Shown here: positions 50,240-59,241 of the stretch, piece after piece
Layout of the letters: each line of letters begins with the position of its first letter
Position numbering within the stretch: the first letter of the stretch is position 1
Assembly: GCF_008801925.2 (NCBI RefSeq)
Contig: NZ_CP062804.1
Span: 2,604,001-2,668,000 of the forward strand
Length of the DNA: 64,000 bases
Reading direction: 5' to 3'
Source of the DNA: Cupriavidus basilensis
GTDB taxonomy: Bacteria > Pseudomonadota > Gammaproteobacteria > Burkholderiales > Burkholderiaceae
Position numbers and translations under genes: made by a program
The notes under the pieces: generated by a model
What the model was told of the DNA's origin: nothing
The model's database searches: none
What the model saw: only the letters and a program-made list of their open reading frames with translations

Positions 50240-50596
50240 GAGAGATTGCTGCGGCCGTGGCTCGAGGAAATGTCGATCGCAGCGCTGGCCGTGAAGACCT
50301 TCGGAAGCCGCCTGGTGCTACTGCTGACCGGCTGGCCGGTGCTTCTGCTGGCCTTCTGGTGTGGCATGACCGATGGTCTCGTGGAACGCTCGATCCGACG
50401 CGCCAGCGTTGGGCGCGAATCGTCCGGCTTGTACCATCGCGCGAAATATGCCCAGTTGAGTCTGGGCGCCACCTCGGTCCTCGTATTCGTCTGTCTACCG
50501 TATCAGCTTGATGTGCAGTGGGTGTTGTTCCCCATCGCCATGATCATTGGGATCCTGGCTAGGACGCAGTAGAAGTTTTTTAAGAAGTATCTTTGA
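50240..50596 (+). pseudogene. DUF4400-type ICE membrane protein, 5'-truncated with an amber stop
   Basis: The sequence reads 'RLVLLLTGWPVLLLAFWCGMTDGLVERSIRR' and 'GRESSGLYHRAKY', with two to three helices. This is the pattern of DUF4400/TIGR03747 integrating-conjugative-element membrane proteins. After 'GILARTQ' comes TAG (50570-50572) where Trp is expected, then 'KFFKKYL' and TGA, the usual family end. The N-terminal part is missing. It is evidence of a former ICE in this region. Confidence 0.65.
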
Positions 50597-51059
50597 ACAG
50601 GCGGCTATCCACGGGCGTCTTTTTTGCCGTTGCGGCACCTGGCCGCTTATCTCTCTCTGGAAGTAGATAGCCCCGATTTCGGCGAATCGTCGCTGGGGCG
50701 GCGTCGAATGACCGGAACTGCCGGGAAGGGACCGCACCCCACGCCTCTCAGTCGATTCCTGCCCGCCCCTTTACTGCCGTTGGGCCCCGCGCAGCCCCAA
50801 CGGCAATTTCCAAGCCCCCTCAGTCATCCGCCCGCGATGCCGGCACTGGGCGATTGAGTGACCGTTTGCTGGATAAAGCGGTCTCCTGAATGTCGGAGCC
50901 ACGCGTCCGGCGAAGCTCCCGTCATGGCCGATAGCTGCCTCCGGCTGCATAGATTTGCTTGAGTATGCGAGGGCCGCAGGTCGAGCGACCGAGGGGCTCG
51001 AACCACGCTCGCATGCACGCCAGTGAAGCGCGAACGATCGCACGGTGAGTAAGGTGGGC
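50597..51059. other. 460-base stretch without a recognisable gene
   Basis: Contains GCCGTTGGGGC-GCGCA-GCCCCAACGGC (about 50777-50803), a strong 11-base hairpin without a T-run. No coding signature. Confidence 0.4.
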
Positions 51060-51140
51060 AGAGGCATCTCGTTGCGCTCCGGGCGCGGCCTCGCTCGCGA
51101 ACTCGTTGCCGAAGCCGCTTTGATATTTGATGTCATCCAT
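51060..51140 (-). pseudogene. 5' stub of a homogentisate 1,2-dioxygenase gene (hmgA remnant)
   Basis: From an ATG at 51140, the codons 'KYQSGFGNEFASEAAPGA' reproduce the near-invariant N-terminus of HmgA. After about 22 residues the homology disappears. The remaining 400 codons are not in the window. It lies 33 bases downstream of the Bug gene stop on the same strand. Confidence 0.7.
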
Positions 51141-51173
51141 GGGCCATGCGCGCTCGCCTTGCACAGGTAGCGA

Positions 51174-52154
51174 TCAATTCACCGTGATGTGACGTTCCTT
51201 GATGATCTGCCCCCAGCGCACGCTCTCCTCGTTGATCATGCGGGCGAGTTCCGCCGGGCTCGTGGAGAGCGGCTCGAATCCCCGCTCCTCCAGCTTGCGC
51301 GTGAAGTCCTGGCTCTTCACCACCCTCTCTATTTCCGTGCGCAGACGCTCGATGATGGCCGGGGGCGTCCCCTTCGGGGCGACAAATGCAGCCCAACTCT
51401 CCAGGGTGAGCTTGGGGAAGCCTTGCTCCGCAACCGTGGGCACGTTGGGAAGCGCCGCCATGCGCTTCTTGCCCGTGACAGCCAGCGCGCGCAACTTGCC
51501 CGCCTGGATGTGCGGAACGATCGTCCCGGGTGCCTCGAAGTAGAGATCGACCTGCCCGGCAAGCACATCGTTGAGCGCGGGCGCGCCGCCCTTGTAGGGC
51601 ACGGTGGTGATCGTGATGCCTGCTTCCTGGCTGAAGGTTTCACCGGCAAGATGCGGTGTCGTGCCGACGCCCGGCGAGGCGAAGCTTAGCTTACCAGGCT
51701 TGCTCTTGGCCGCTGCGATTACATCCGCCAGCGACTTGTAGGGAGATTTGCTGTTCACGACCAGCACCAGCGGAAACTGGCTCACTGTGGCGATCGGCGC
51801 GAACGACGAGGGCGTGACGCCGGAGCTTGGTTGCAGATGGGGCGCGATGGTCAACGTGCTGGCATTCGGGAGAAAGAGGGTGTAGCCGTCCGCGGGCGAT
51901 CGCGCCACCTTGGAGGCCGCGATCATGCCGCCGGCACCTCCGACGTTCTCGACAACCACGGGCTGGCCCAGGGCAGACGTGAGGCGCTCCGCAGCGATGC
52001 GGGCGACGACATCGGACTGGCCCCCGGCCGCGAACGGCAGGACCAGCTTGATCGGCTGGGAGGGGTAAGCATCCGCGGCCATGCCTGCCGTGGGCACTAT
52101 GGTGGCTGCGAGGGCGAGCGCGCCGCAGGCAAGCAGCTTTTCGATGATCTTCAC
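51174..52154 (-). CDS. Bug/TctC-type periplasmic solute-binding protein
   Basis: A 326-residue exported protein: signal peptide (to about residue 27, 'GMAADAYPSQP'), Bug motifs 'VLPFAAGGQSDVVAR', 'VENVGGAGGMIAASKVA', 'ADGYTLFLPNAS', 'VPYKGGAPALNDVLAGQVDLYFE' and 'LPNVPTVAEQG'. It is the last gene of an operon with a monooxygenase, an aldolase and a hydroxyacid dehydrogenase, so it probably captures their substrate, an aromatic or hydroxy carboxylate. Confidence 0.92.
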   Translation of the reverse strand: MKIIEKLLACGALALAATIVPTAGMAADAYPSQPIKLVLPFAAGGQSDVVARIAAERLTSALGQPVVVENVGGAGGMIAASKVARSPADGYTLFLPNASTLTIAPHLQPSSGVTPSSFAPIATVSQFPLVLVVNSKSPYKSLADVIAAAKSKPGKLSFASPGVGTTPHLAGETFSQEAGITITTVPYKGGAPALNDVLAGQVDLYFEAPGTIVPHIQAGKLRALAVTGKKRMAALPNVPTVAEQGFPKLTLESWAAFVAPKGTPPAIIERLRTEIERVVKSQDFTRKLEERGFEPLSTSPAELARMINEESVRWGQIIKERHITVN

Positions 52155-52192
52155 TTTTTTGTCTCCTGAATTGGGTATGGGATGAGCGTCGG

Positions 52193-53140
52193 CTAGTAGC
52201 CGACGCTTCTGTCGACCTCGTTGAGCAAAGGCTGGCCCTGCGCGAGGCGCTGCAAGTTCTCCAGGAACTGCTCCACGACAGGGCCGACCGTCGGCTGCGC
52301 GGCCACGTGAGGCGTGACCAGGATCCGCTCGTGGTGCCAGAAGGGGCTGCTGGCGGGCAGCGGTTCCGACGCGAACACGTCGAGCGCCGCGCCGGCGAGA
52401 TGTCCCTCGTCGACGAGGGCTAGCAGGTCCTCCTCCACGACGATGCCGCCGCGCGCCACGTTCACCACGAAGCTGCCCTTAGGCAACTTGCGCAGGCTGG
52501 CGTGGTCCAGAGTGCCCTTGGTCTCCGCCGTGAAAGGCAGCAGGCAGACAAGGTAGTTCGATTGCGCGAGGAAGTCGTCCTTCTGGCTCTCGCCGACGAA
52601 AACGGGAACGCGCGCTTCTCGTGCCAACGTGCGCGTCCACGCGATGACCCTGAATCCGAGCGCCAAGAGTGCGTCGGCGACGACGGAGCCGATGGAACCC
52701 AGCCCCATGATGCCCACGGTGAGCTGGCTGGCGTCGGGGACAGCCAACCGCTTCCATTCACCCGCCGCGTGCTGTCGCTCCATCGCTGGCAGCGAGCGGA
52801 AGTGCCGCAGGATCTGCAGGCTCACGAACTGCGCCATGCTAAACCCGAGGCCCGGTTCGACGGCGCGCGTGACCTTCACATGGGGCGGCAGGTCCGGGGC
52901 CGAGAGGATGCCGTCCGCACCAGCGCCCACCGAGGCTGCCAGGCGCAGGTTGGGAAGGCGCGGTGCGATGCCGGCAGGCAGTTTGAAGGCGAACAGCGCG
53001 GTGACGTCGGGATCCGAGGCGCCTTCGATGTCGGTGATCACGTGCAGACCGGGGGCGCGGGAGCGGAGTACCTCGTAGCGGCTCTTGACGAAATCCGACG
53101 ACAGCAGCATCAGGACTTTGGGGGACGAAGGTGATTGCAT
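52193..53140 (-). CDS. D-2-hydroxyacid dehydrogenase
   Basis: A 315-residue dehydrogenase of the NAD-dependent D-isomer family: cofactor motif Gly-Leu-Gly-Ser-Ile-Gly (about residue 145), the catalytic Arg in 'VNVARGGIVVEEDLLALVDEGHLAGAALDVF', Glu in 'SEPLP' and His in 'VTPHVAAQ'. It resembles the GhrA/hydroxypyruvate-reductase subgroup. It starts 5 bases after the aldolase stop. It would reduce a 2-keto acid or oxidise a D-2-hydroxy acid made in the pathway. Confidence 0.92.
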   Translation of the reverse strand: MQSPSSPKVLMLLSSDFVKSRYEVLRSRAPGLHVITDIEGASDPDVTALFAFKLPAGIAPRLPNLRLAASVGAGADGILSAPDLPPHVKVTRAVEPGLGFSMAQFVSLQILRHFRSLPAMERQHAAGEWKRLAVPDASQLTVGIMGLGSIGSVVADALLALGFRVIAWTRTLAREARVPVFVGESQKDDFLAQSNYLVCLLPFTAETKGTLDHASLRKLPKGSFVVNVARGGIVVEEDLLALVDEGHLAGAALDVFASEPLPASSPFWHHERILVTPHVAAQPTVGPVVEQFLENLQRLAQGQPLLNEVDRSVGY

Positions 53141-53145
53141 GTTCT

Positions 53146-53877
53146 TCAAACGGTTCGCTCGTACGAGAAGTTCGGGTTGTGCCTGCGCGCCTGTCGCACC
53201 AGCAGCTGCCACCGCAGATCGACGACGTCGGGGCGCTGCAGGAAGGACTTGGTCTGCCGCGCTTCGGCGGTCGGCAACAACTTGGGCGTGCCTGCGGACA
53301 TGGCTTGCAGTTGCACCCGTGCGGCGAATTCGAGGACGGTCGCGGCGATCGTGGCGTCGGCAATCGAATTGCCCACGACCACGGACCCGTGGTGGCGCAG
53401 CAGAATCGCCCGGTTCGGGCCCAGCCTGGATGCGATGCTGGCGCCCTCCTTCTTGTCGAGGACTATGCCCTCGAACTCGTCGAAAAGCACGATGTCCTCG
53501 TAGAACAGCGCGCCGCTCTGCGTCACCGGCTTGAGGTTGCTGCCGATCACGCCCAGGGCCAGGGAAGCTTCCGAATGCGTGTGCAGGATGCAGCATACCT
53601 CAGGACGCGCATTGTAGATTTCGGTGTGGATATTGAGAGTCGGGTTGCATGGCAACGTACCGCTCACGGTGCGCAGGTCGAAGTCGGACTCGATCAATGC
53701 GTCTGCCGTCGCCTCCTCGAATCCGTATCCGTACGGAATGCTCCAGAACGTACGCGCACCGGGCAAGCGCGCTGTGAGGTGTCCGGAGATGCCACTGCCT
53801 TGTCCATCCATGGCTAGAATCTGGAAGGCGTGCACCAGGTCGTGCAGGAGGTCGTGCAATGGTTCTGGCTGTTTCAT
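53146..53877 (-). CDS. class II aldolase/adducin-family protein
   Basis: A 243-residue protein of the RhaD/FucA aldolase fold: 'GSGISGHLTARLPG', the zinc-binding 'ILHTHSEASLALG' (two His), and a third His in 'ILLRHHGSVVVGNSIADA'. The catalytic glutamate of fuculose aldolase is not obvious, and several family members in aromatic pathways are decarboxylases or hydrolases instead. It is second in the operon, 21 bases after the monooxygenase stop. Confidence 0.88.
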   Translation of the reverse strand: MKQPEPLHDLLHDLVHAFQILAMDGQGSGISGHLTARLPGARTFWSIPYGYGFEEATADALIESDFDLRTVSGTLPCNPTLNIHTEIYNARPEVCCILHTHSEASLALGVIGSNLKPVTQSGALFYEDIVLFDEFEGIVLDKKEGASIASRLGPNRAILLRHHGSVVVGNSIADATIAATVLEFAARVQLQAMSAGTPKLLPTAEARQTKSFLQRPDVVDLRWQLLVRQARRHNPNFSYERTV

Positions 53878-53898
53878 GTTGAGGTCCTGACTGGGTTA

Positions 53899-55131
53899 TT
53901 AAGCCTGCGTCGCAGTGGAGTGACCGACGGACACGTCGACCGCGGTAGCGTCATAGCTGAAAAGCCATTCGTAGCGCTCGCGCACACGCTGCTCATTCCA
54001 CTCGGCATCCACGTAGCGACTGGCCTCCACCGGATCTGCCAGCAACGGATTGTGAAAGCGCGCCCCGTTCGCCGCCGAGCCCAGCACGATGCGCGAGGTA
54101 CGTTCCTGCCGCAGGGCCTCGTACCGGGCCAGGGCCGCTTCCGGGTGTTCGGCGTTCGCCGCCAGGCAGCGGGCAAGCACGATGCCGTCCTCCAGAGCCA
54201 TCACCGCGCCTTGTGCAAGGAAAGGCAGCGTGGGATGGCAGGCATCACCCAGGAGAGTGGAACGGCCGACGGTCCATCGGTCCATGGGCTGCCGGCTGAG
54301 AAGCGCCCACTTGTACGGCTGCTGGATCCCCTGGATCAACGCCTGCACGTCGTCGTGCCAGCGCTCGAAGTCCTTCAGGCATTCCTCGATGCTGCCCCGT
54401 TCCGTCCAGGACTCGACCTGCCAGTCCGTGCGCTCGACGATGCCCACAAAGTTCATGAGTTCGCCATTGCGAAGCGGGTAGTGGATGACGTGCGCACCGG
54501 GACCGATCCAGTTGGTACCAACGTTGGCCTGAAGATGGTGCGGAATCTTCTCGCGCGGAATGAGACCGCGCCAGGCGACACAGCCAGTGAACTGCGCGTC
54601 GCCCGCTCCGAACAGGGCGCGGCGCACGCGCGAGTGCACGCCATCGGCGCCGATGAGGATGTCACCGTGAACGCGCTCGCCGCCTTCGAGTTCCACCACG
54701 ACACCGACGTCGTCCTGTTCGACGCCGACCACCCTCGCGCCTAGCCGGATCGCATCTGATTGAAGCCGCCGTACATGCCGTTCCATCAGGCCATGCAGGT
54801 CCGGTCGGTAGATCATGTAGTAGGGGAAGCCGTACTTGCGCACCGACTCGGCACCGAGATCGAACAGCTTCCATGTCTGGCCGGTACTCCACAGGCGCAC
54901 CTGCTTGCCGCCCGCCTCGGTGGCGATGTCCTTCAGCTCCGATGCCAAGCCCAGGTCGGCCAGGCAACGGACGCCGTTGGCGCTGACCTGGAACCCGGCT
55001 CCCACCTCGCCAAGCTGCCGTGCCTGCTCTAGGACGGTGACGCGGAAGCCGCGCTGGATCAGCGCGAGTGCGCAGCACAGACCACCAATGCCAGCACCGG
55101 CAATGAGGATTCTTTGGAGGGGCGGCGTCAT
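53899..55131 (-). CDS. FAD-dependent aromatic hydroxylase (salicylate/3-hydroxybenzoate 6-hydroxylase-like)
   Basis: A 410-residue class A flavoprotein monooxygenase: FAD-binding 'IAGAGIGGLCCALALIQRG' at the N-terminus, the NADPH/FAD-linked 'GADGVHSRVRRALFG' (about residue 165), and 'TLLGDACHPTLPFLAQGAVMALEDG' for the FAD ribityl site. Closest in style to 3-hydroxybenzoate 6-hydroxylase and salicylate 1-hydroxylase. It heads the operon and is divergent from a LysR gene. It probably hydroxylates a hydroxyaromatic acid taken up with the help of the Bug protein. Confidence 0.9.
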   Translation of the reverse strand: MTPPLQRILIAGAGIGGLCCALALIQRGFRVTVLEQARQLGEVGAGFQVSANGVRCLADLGLASELKDIATEAGGKQVRLWSTGQTWKLFDLGAESVRKYGFPYYMIYRPDLHGLMERHVRRLQSDAIRLGARVVGVEQDDVGVVVELEGGERVHGDILIGADGVHSRVRRALFGAGDAQFTGCVAWRGLIPREKIPHHLQANVGTNWIGPGAHVIHYPLRNGELMNFVGIVERTDWQVESWTERGSIEECLKDFERWHDDVQALIQGIQQPYKWALLSRQPMDRWTVGRSTLLGDACHPTLPFLAQGAVMALEDGIVLARCLAANAEHPEAALARYEALRQERTSRIVLGSAANGARFHNPLLADPVEASRYVDAEWNEQRVRERYEWLFSYDATAVDVSVGHSTATQA

Positions 55132-55237
55132 GTTGGATGCTCCTTTTGCGGGATCGCTGCGTTGATAGAGGTCAATTTCATCGCACGCACAGAGATTTTG
55201 GAAGTTAAACTATCAAATCAATTCATTAGTAAACGAA

Positions 55238-56170
55238 ATGAACGTCAGCACTCGCCAGCTCCAGGCGTTCCTCGCGATCGCCCACCTCGGCAGCTTCACG
55301 CGCGCGGCGGAGGAAATCTTCGTGACGCAGGCAGGGCTAAGCCTCATGCTCAAGGACCTCGAGGCGCAGGTCGGCGCAAGGCTGTTCGACCGCACGACGC
55401 GGAGCGTGCGACTCACGCCTGCAGGCCAATCACTGCTGCCGACCGCCCGCCGCATGATGGCGGACTGGGAAGCCGCCACATCCAACGTCGGGCGACTCGC
55501 CGCGGAAGCGGAGCAACGGGTCTGCCTTGCGGCGACGCCGCTGATTGCATCGAGCGTGCTTCCCCTGTGGTTGCAGGTGTTCCATGAGACGCACCCCGCA
55601 GCCCGCGTCTCGATCAGCGACCTCGACCGACGCGAGATCCTGTTGGGGATCGAAGCGGGAGAACTTGACGTCGGTCTTGGTGCATTCTTCCGGCCGGCCA
55701 CGGGCATCGACCGGCAGTTGCTCGCCCGTTTTGACATGGTGCTGGTCAGGGCCAAGGCAAAGGATTCCAGGACACGCGGGCGCGGATTCGAAATGGGGCG
55801 CAAGGTGAAGTGGTCGGCTCTGGACGACAAGGAGCTCATCGTGCTCCCGAACAACAACCCGATCCAGAAGCTCGTGGACACGCAGCTTCGCGCCCTCGAA
55901 ATCACCCCGCGACGGACCACCGCACTCCAGAACATCCAGGCCATGATCTCGATGGTAGAGGCGGGCCACGGAATGGCCGCGCTACCCGGATTCGTGGTGC
56001 CTGCGTGCGCACGCTACGACGTGACGGTGCACACACTCGTAGAGCCAGTGGTGCCAGTCGAATTCTTCGCGGTGAGCATGAAAGGACGGCTCAAGACGGC
56101 GCTCGTTTCCGGCCTCGTCGATGCGCTCGGAGCGCACTTTCAAGAGCTCGCCAAGCAGGTGGGCGCGTAA
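55238..56170 (+). CDS. LysR-family regulator divergent from the monooxygenase operon
   Basis: A 310-residue LTTR: HTH in 'LQAFLAIAHLGSFTRAAEEIFVTQAGLSLMLKDLEAQVG' (about residues 8-47) and an effector domain with 'LDVGLGAFF' and 'IQAMISMVEAGHGMAALPG'. Divergent from the FAD monooxygenase gene with 106 bases between starts. That AT-rich interval (around 55190-55235) should hold the LysR box, though no single T-N11-A site stands out. Probable activator of the operon. Confidence 0.9.
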   Translation: MNVSTRQLQAFLAIAHLGSFTRAAEEIFVTQAGLSLMLKDLEAQVGARLFDRTTRSVRLTPAGQSLLPTARRMMADWEAATSNVGRLAAEAEQRVCLAATPLIASSVLPLWLQVFHETHPAARVSISDLDRREILLGIEAGELDVGLGAFFRPATGIDRQLLARFDMVLVRAKAKDSRTRGRGFEMGRKVKWSALDDKELIVLPNNNPIQKLVDTQLRALEITPRRTTALQNIQAMISMVEAGHGMAALPGFVVPACARYDVTVHTLVEPVVPVEFFAVSMKGRLKTALVSGLVDALGAHFQELAKQVGA

Positions 56171-56614
56171 TTCGGCTGACCTTCTGGGTGAACGCCCTGG
56201 CGAGTTCGACTGTATTCACCAAGCTGTCAGACGACTGCTCATGGCTGGGCCTGCGAGTTCGACCGTGCGCCACATAGCTGCCCTCGAGGCGGTCACCTTA
56301 GCGCGATGCCGGGGCGGCCGCCGCCGACGGCCTCAGATCTCGGTCTGCTCGGAGATCTCGAATCCTTCAAGGAAGGCATCGATCGGCAGGTATCGTGCGC
56401 GCACCCTGAATGGCGCTCGACCGCTTCCGGCCAGCCGCCGCCCTGCCGGCCCCCGGCAAAGACACAGCTTCGCCACAAACTGCACGACCACGCCGACAAC
56501 TGAAAATGGCCGGCCGTACGACATTTGAGCAAAACCTCGACATTCAAGCACTTTACTGTTTGGCTGGTCCGCATTCGATATGATCTGGCACGGATCTCAA
56601 GTGGCTGGAGTGGC
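56171..56614. other. 444-base stretch without a recognisable gene
   Basis: Short minus-strand frames end in 'RYLPIDAFLEGFEIS', which may be part of an old transposase, but I cannot place it. No terminator or promoter is evident. Confidence 0.3.
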
Positions 56615-56960
56615 GCAAGGTGTCACAGTGCCTCACGTTGGGGTACGCCAAGGTGCTGTACTAGTTGGAAGACATCGAGGTGGCCGAGTATCCCGATGGC
56701 CATGTCGAAGTTTGGGCGACAGGCGCCTCCGATCGCCTACACCGCCTACGACAGCTTTGCCGAGGTGGACCAAGGCGCGATTGTCGACAATAAGCGGCTG
56801 GGCCGGACACTGGCCATTGCGGCCGAGGTGCAGGCGTTGCGCGACAACCGACGTTTCGCGGCGCCCTCACGGACGCTGCGCGGCGAGCCGCCGCGGCCCG
56901 CCAAGGTGCCCCTGAACATCAAGCGGAAGCGGTTGGTAAGTCGGCTCGACCTGAAACAGG
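56615..56960 (+). mobile_element. ISNCY (IS1202-like) transposase remnant
   Basis: Codons read 'SQCLTLGYAKVLY', TAG, 'LEDIEVAEYPDGHVEVWA', then in the next frame 'YDSFAEVDQGAIVDNKRLGRTLAI...ALRDNRR'. This is the C-terminal region of IS1202-type ISNCY transposases ('YPDG.VEI', 'VDQGAIVENKRLG'). One nonsense codon and one frameshift show it is dead; ends are not seen. Confidence 0.7.
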
Positions 56961-57097
56961 CGATGCGACACCACCTTCTCCTCGCATCGAACGACGATTT
57001 GGCGAAGTGCCCTCCAATACCGCCCACCCCCGAGATGACGCCTTGCGACCCTGAACTGCCCTTCGACTCGGCGTAGCCCCTCTGGCGGCTCCCAAGG

Positions 57098-57220
57098 TCA
57101 AACGGTCATTCGCTGGGGCACGTCGGTCGGAACGCGTAGTCCACGCATCATCCATAGGTTGCTGAGCGCGAACAGCGTATGCAATTGCTGCGTGTTCTTC
57201 ATCGGCCGCGATAGCGCACC
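57098..57220 (-). mobile_element. IS5-family transposase C-terminal remnant
   Basis: About 40 codons read 'GALSRPMKNTQQLHTLFALSNLWMMRG', matching the end of IS5-group transposases ('YRGLAKNTAQL.TLFALSNLWM.R'). It abuts the 3' end of the TetR gene and no inverted repeats remain. Confidence 0.65.
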
Positions 57221-57221
57221 T

Positions 57222-57854
57222 TTAGATGCCACCGTGCGCGGCGATGAACATGGCGACGGCCGACCGGCAATAGGATTCGATTTCGTCGTCGTCCTCGGCT
57301 CTCGCCTCATCGAAGCGTGCAATAAGCAGGAGATCGGATCCTTTGAAAAGCGCAGCAAACAAGCGGGCGGACCTGAGAGCATCGGGTACGTTCAGAATCG
57401 CTTTCGCGTGCAACTGACGCAACAGGGCCTCGATTTGGGCGATGACATGGGCGGGCCCGGCTTCGTAATGGAGCTTGCTTAACGACCTTTGATTCGTCTT
57501 GTCGGCCAAAACCATGGCTTCGACACTGCGGACGTCCGGGCTCAGTAGCGTGCGAAGCAGGGATGATCCCACCGCCATGAGTTGATCTTCGGCCGAACCC
57601 TCGACGCCTTCAAAAAGGGCCTGTGGTGAAAATTGATGGCAGTGGGCCACCATGGCCGCGCTGAACAGCGCCTCCTTGTTCTCGAAGTGCCGATAGATGC
57701 TTAGCTTGGATATCTTGGCCCGCTGCGCGACCTTGTCCATGGTCGTCGCTTGAAAACCCAATTCCACAAAGAGTTCGCAGGCGGCGTCGACAATCGTTTG
57801 GCGAAGCGCCTCGTTGGCGGGCCGGCCGCGCCGGCCCTGACTGTTTTCGGTCAC
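57222..57854 (-). CDS. TetR-family regulator divergent from a thioredoxin-reductase-like gene
   Basis: A 210-residue TetR: 'RRGRPANEALRQTIVDAACELFVELGFQATTMDKVAQRAKISKLSIYRHFENKEALF' covers the HTH (about residues 8-62), and a 'TetR_C'-like AefR-type effector domain follows. It is divergent from the flavoprotein at 58137, and a perfect inverted repeat overlaps the -10 of the promoter facing that gene. It probably represses the flavoprotein. The 3' end touches an IS5 relic. Confidence 0.88.
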   Translation of the reverse strand: MTENSQGRRGRPANEALRQTIVDAACELFVELGFQATTMDKVAQRAKISKLSIYRHFENKEALFSAAMVAHCHQFSPQALFEGVEGSAEDQLMAVGSSLLRTLLSPDVRSVEAMVLADKTNQRSLSKLHYEAGPAHVIAQIEALLRQLHAKAILNVPDALRSARLFAALFKGSDLLLIARFDEARAEDDDEIESYCRSAVAMFIAAHGGI

Positions 57855-57867
57855 GTAATTTTAGTAC

Positions 57868-57913
57868 TTGACAGTATTTAAATTCATGCACTACGATACC
57901 ACGCAGTATCGTA
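57868..57913 (+). promoter_or_regulatory. promoter with overlapping TetR operator
   Basis: TTGACA (57868-57873), 18-base spacer, TACGAT (57892-57897). The -10 is the start of a 22-base perfect inverted repeat TACGATAC-N6-GTATCGTA (57892-57913), ideal for repression. Confidence 0.72.
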
Positions 57914-58136
57914 ATGTGCAAGCCAAGGGCGGATTTGAACCGGTTGTGTCCAGATCAGGTTTCCCCGGGCCCCCCGGCGATATTGAGCGGCATTGTCGGG
58001 CCGGTCAATACAGCATGGGCAGCTTTCTCGCCAAGGCCGAAGCCCTGCTCGCTGACAGTCTCAAGCGCGTATCGCCGAACGATATTGCACATGACGCCCA
58101 GCCCACCCCTCCATCCACAACACGGAGCCCATCACC

Positions 58137-59030
58137 ATGAATGACGTCATCATCATCGGCGGCAGCTTTGCCGGCCTCGCCGCCGCCCTGCAGCTCGGCC
58201 GTGCCCGCCGCAAGGTCACCGTTCTCGATACGGGCCGGCCGCGCAACCGCTTTGCCGGCCACTCGCATGGACTGCTGGGCCACGATCACAAGCCGCCGCT
58301 GGACATCCTAGTCGAGGCGCGGCAGCAACTGGCGCGCTATCCAACGATCAGCCTCGTCAATGCCCGGGCCGAACGGGTGTCTGGCGCCGTCGACGATTTC
58401 TGCGTCGTCACTGACGATCACGAAAGCCTGAGGGCGCGCCGCGTGATTCTGAGCTATGGCCTCGCCGACCAGATGCCTGATGTTCCGGGCTTTACCGAAA
58501 GCTGGGGCACGTCCATCGTGCCCTGCCCCTATTGCGACGGCTTTGAAGTCGCCGGCCAGCATTGGGGCCTCGTCTGGTCCGGTCCACAGTCACACCAGTC
58601 TGCCAGGCTGTTCCGCGATTGGACTGACAAGTTGACTGTCTTCGCCGATGGTCATGACATTGCGGCCGATATCCAGGCCGATCTGGCGCGCCGCAACATA
58701 CCTGTCGTCGATGGCCGGATCGTCGAGATCGCCCATCACAAGGGCCATATCACCACCGTCAATCTCGATACCCGCCGCAATGTCGCGGTCGACGTCCTGT
58801 TCGCCCATCCGCGCAACAAACCGTCCGCAAGCCTGCATGAATCACTGGGCCTTGCCACGGTCGATACGCCCACTGGCATCGTCCTCAAAGTCGACGAGCG
58901 CCGCCAAACAAGCATCCCCGGCATCTACGCCGCTGGCGACCTCGCCACGCCCTTCTTGCCCTCGGTCACCCAGGCATCATCGCAGGGCGCGATGGCGGGA
59001 ATCTTCGCCCAGCAGTCGATGCTGGTTTGA
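58137..59030 (+). CDS. thioredoxin-reductase-like FAD/NAD(P) oxidoreductase
   Basis: A 297-residue flavoprotein: 'IIIGGSFAGLAAALQLGRARR' FAD site, 'CPYCDG' with the two redox cysteines of thioredoxin reductases (about residue 130), and the C-terminal 'IPGIYAAGDLATPF' FAD motif. The NAD(P)-binding segment is atypical ('VWSGPQSHQSARLF' rather than a GxGxxA loop), as in the thioredoxin-reductase-like enzymes that reduce small disulphides or lack NADPH binding. Often regulated by a neighbouring TetR or paired with a methyltransferase; a methyltransferase gene follows about 210 bases on. Confidence 0.88.
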   Translation: MNDVIIIGGSFAGLAAALQLGRARRKVTVLDTGRPRNRFAGHSHGLLGHDHKPPLDILVEARQQLARYPTISLVNARAERVSGAVDDFCVVTDDHESLRARRVILSYGLADQMPDVPGFTESWGTSIVPCPYCDGFEVAGQHWGLVWSGPQSHQSARLFRDWTDKLTVFADGHDIAADIQADLARRNIPVVDGRIVEIAHHKGHITTVNLDTRRNVAVDVLFAHPRNKPSASLHESLGLATVDTPTGIVLKVDERRQTSIPGIYAAGDLATPFLPSVTQASSQGAMAGIFAQQSMLV

Positions 59031-59039
59031 GAGCACAGA

Positions 59040-59173
59040 TTCCCTACTCCCGTTGCGTCGTCGCCTTCGAAAAGGTTGGCGTAGATCGGCGCGGTGTAGG
59101 ACGGATCGTCGAGTTTGACGGAATGGCAGGAGCGGTTGTCCTTCGAGGTCCGGCACCAGGCGGCACCGATCAT
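59040..59173 (-). pseudogene. DUF736 fragment
   Basis: About 43 codons read 'IGAAWCRTSKDNRSCHSVKLDDPSYTAPIYANLFEGD', the C-terminal half of DUF736, a small protein carried by plasmids and ICEs. The 'KLDDPS..APIYANL' core is unmistakable. The N-terminal half and stop are lost. It lies antisense in the gap between two intact plus-strand genes, a footprint of a mobile element. Confidence 0.7.
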
Positions 59174-59241
59174 CGGTTCGGCTCCCCTTTGCCTCGAACA
59201 AAGAGTAGCTAGTTAAGAACGAATCAGAACAAGGAGATGAC

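Noticed and set aside
50777..50803. Strong GC hairpin considered as a terminator
   Set aside because: No T-run and no gene ends nearby on either strand; may be a leftover of a deleted gene.
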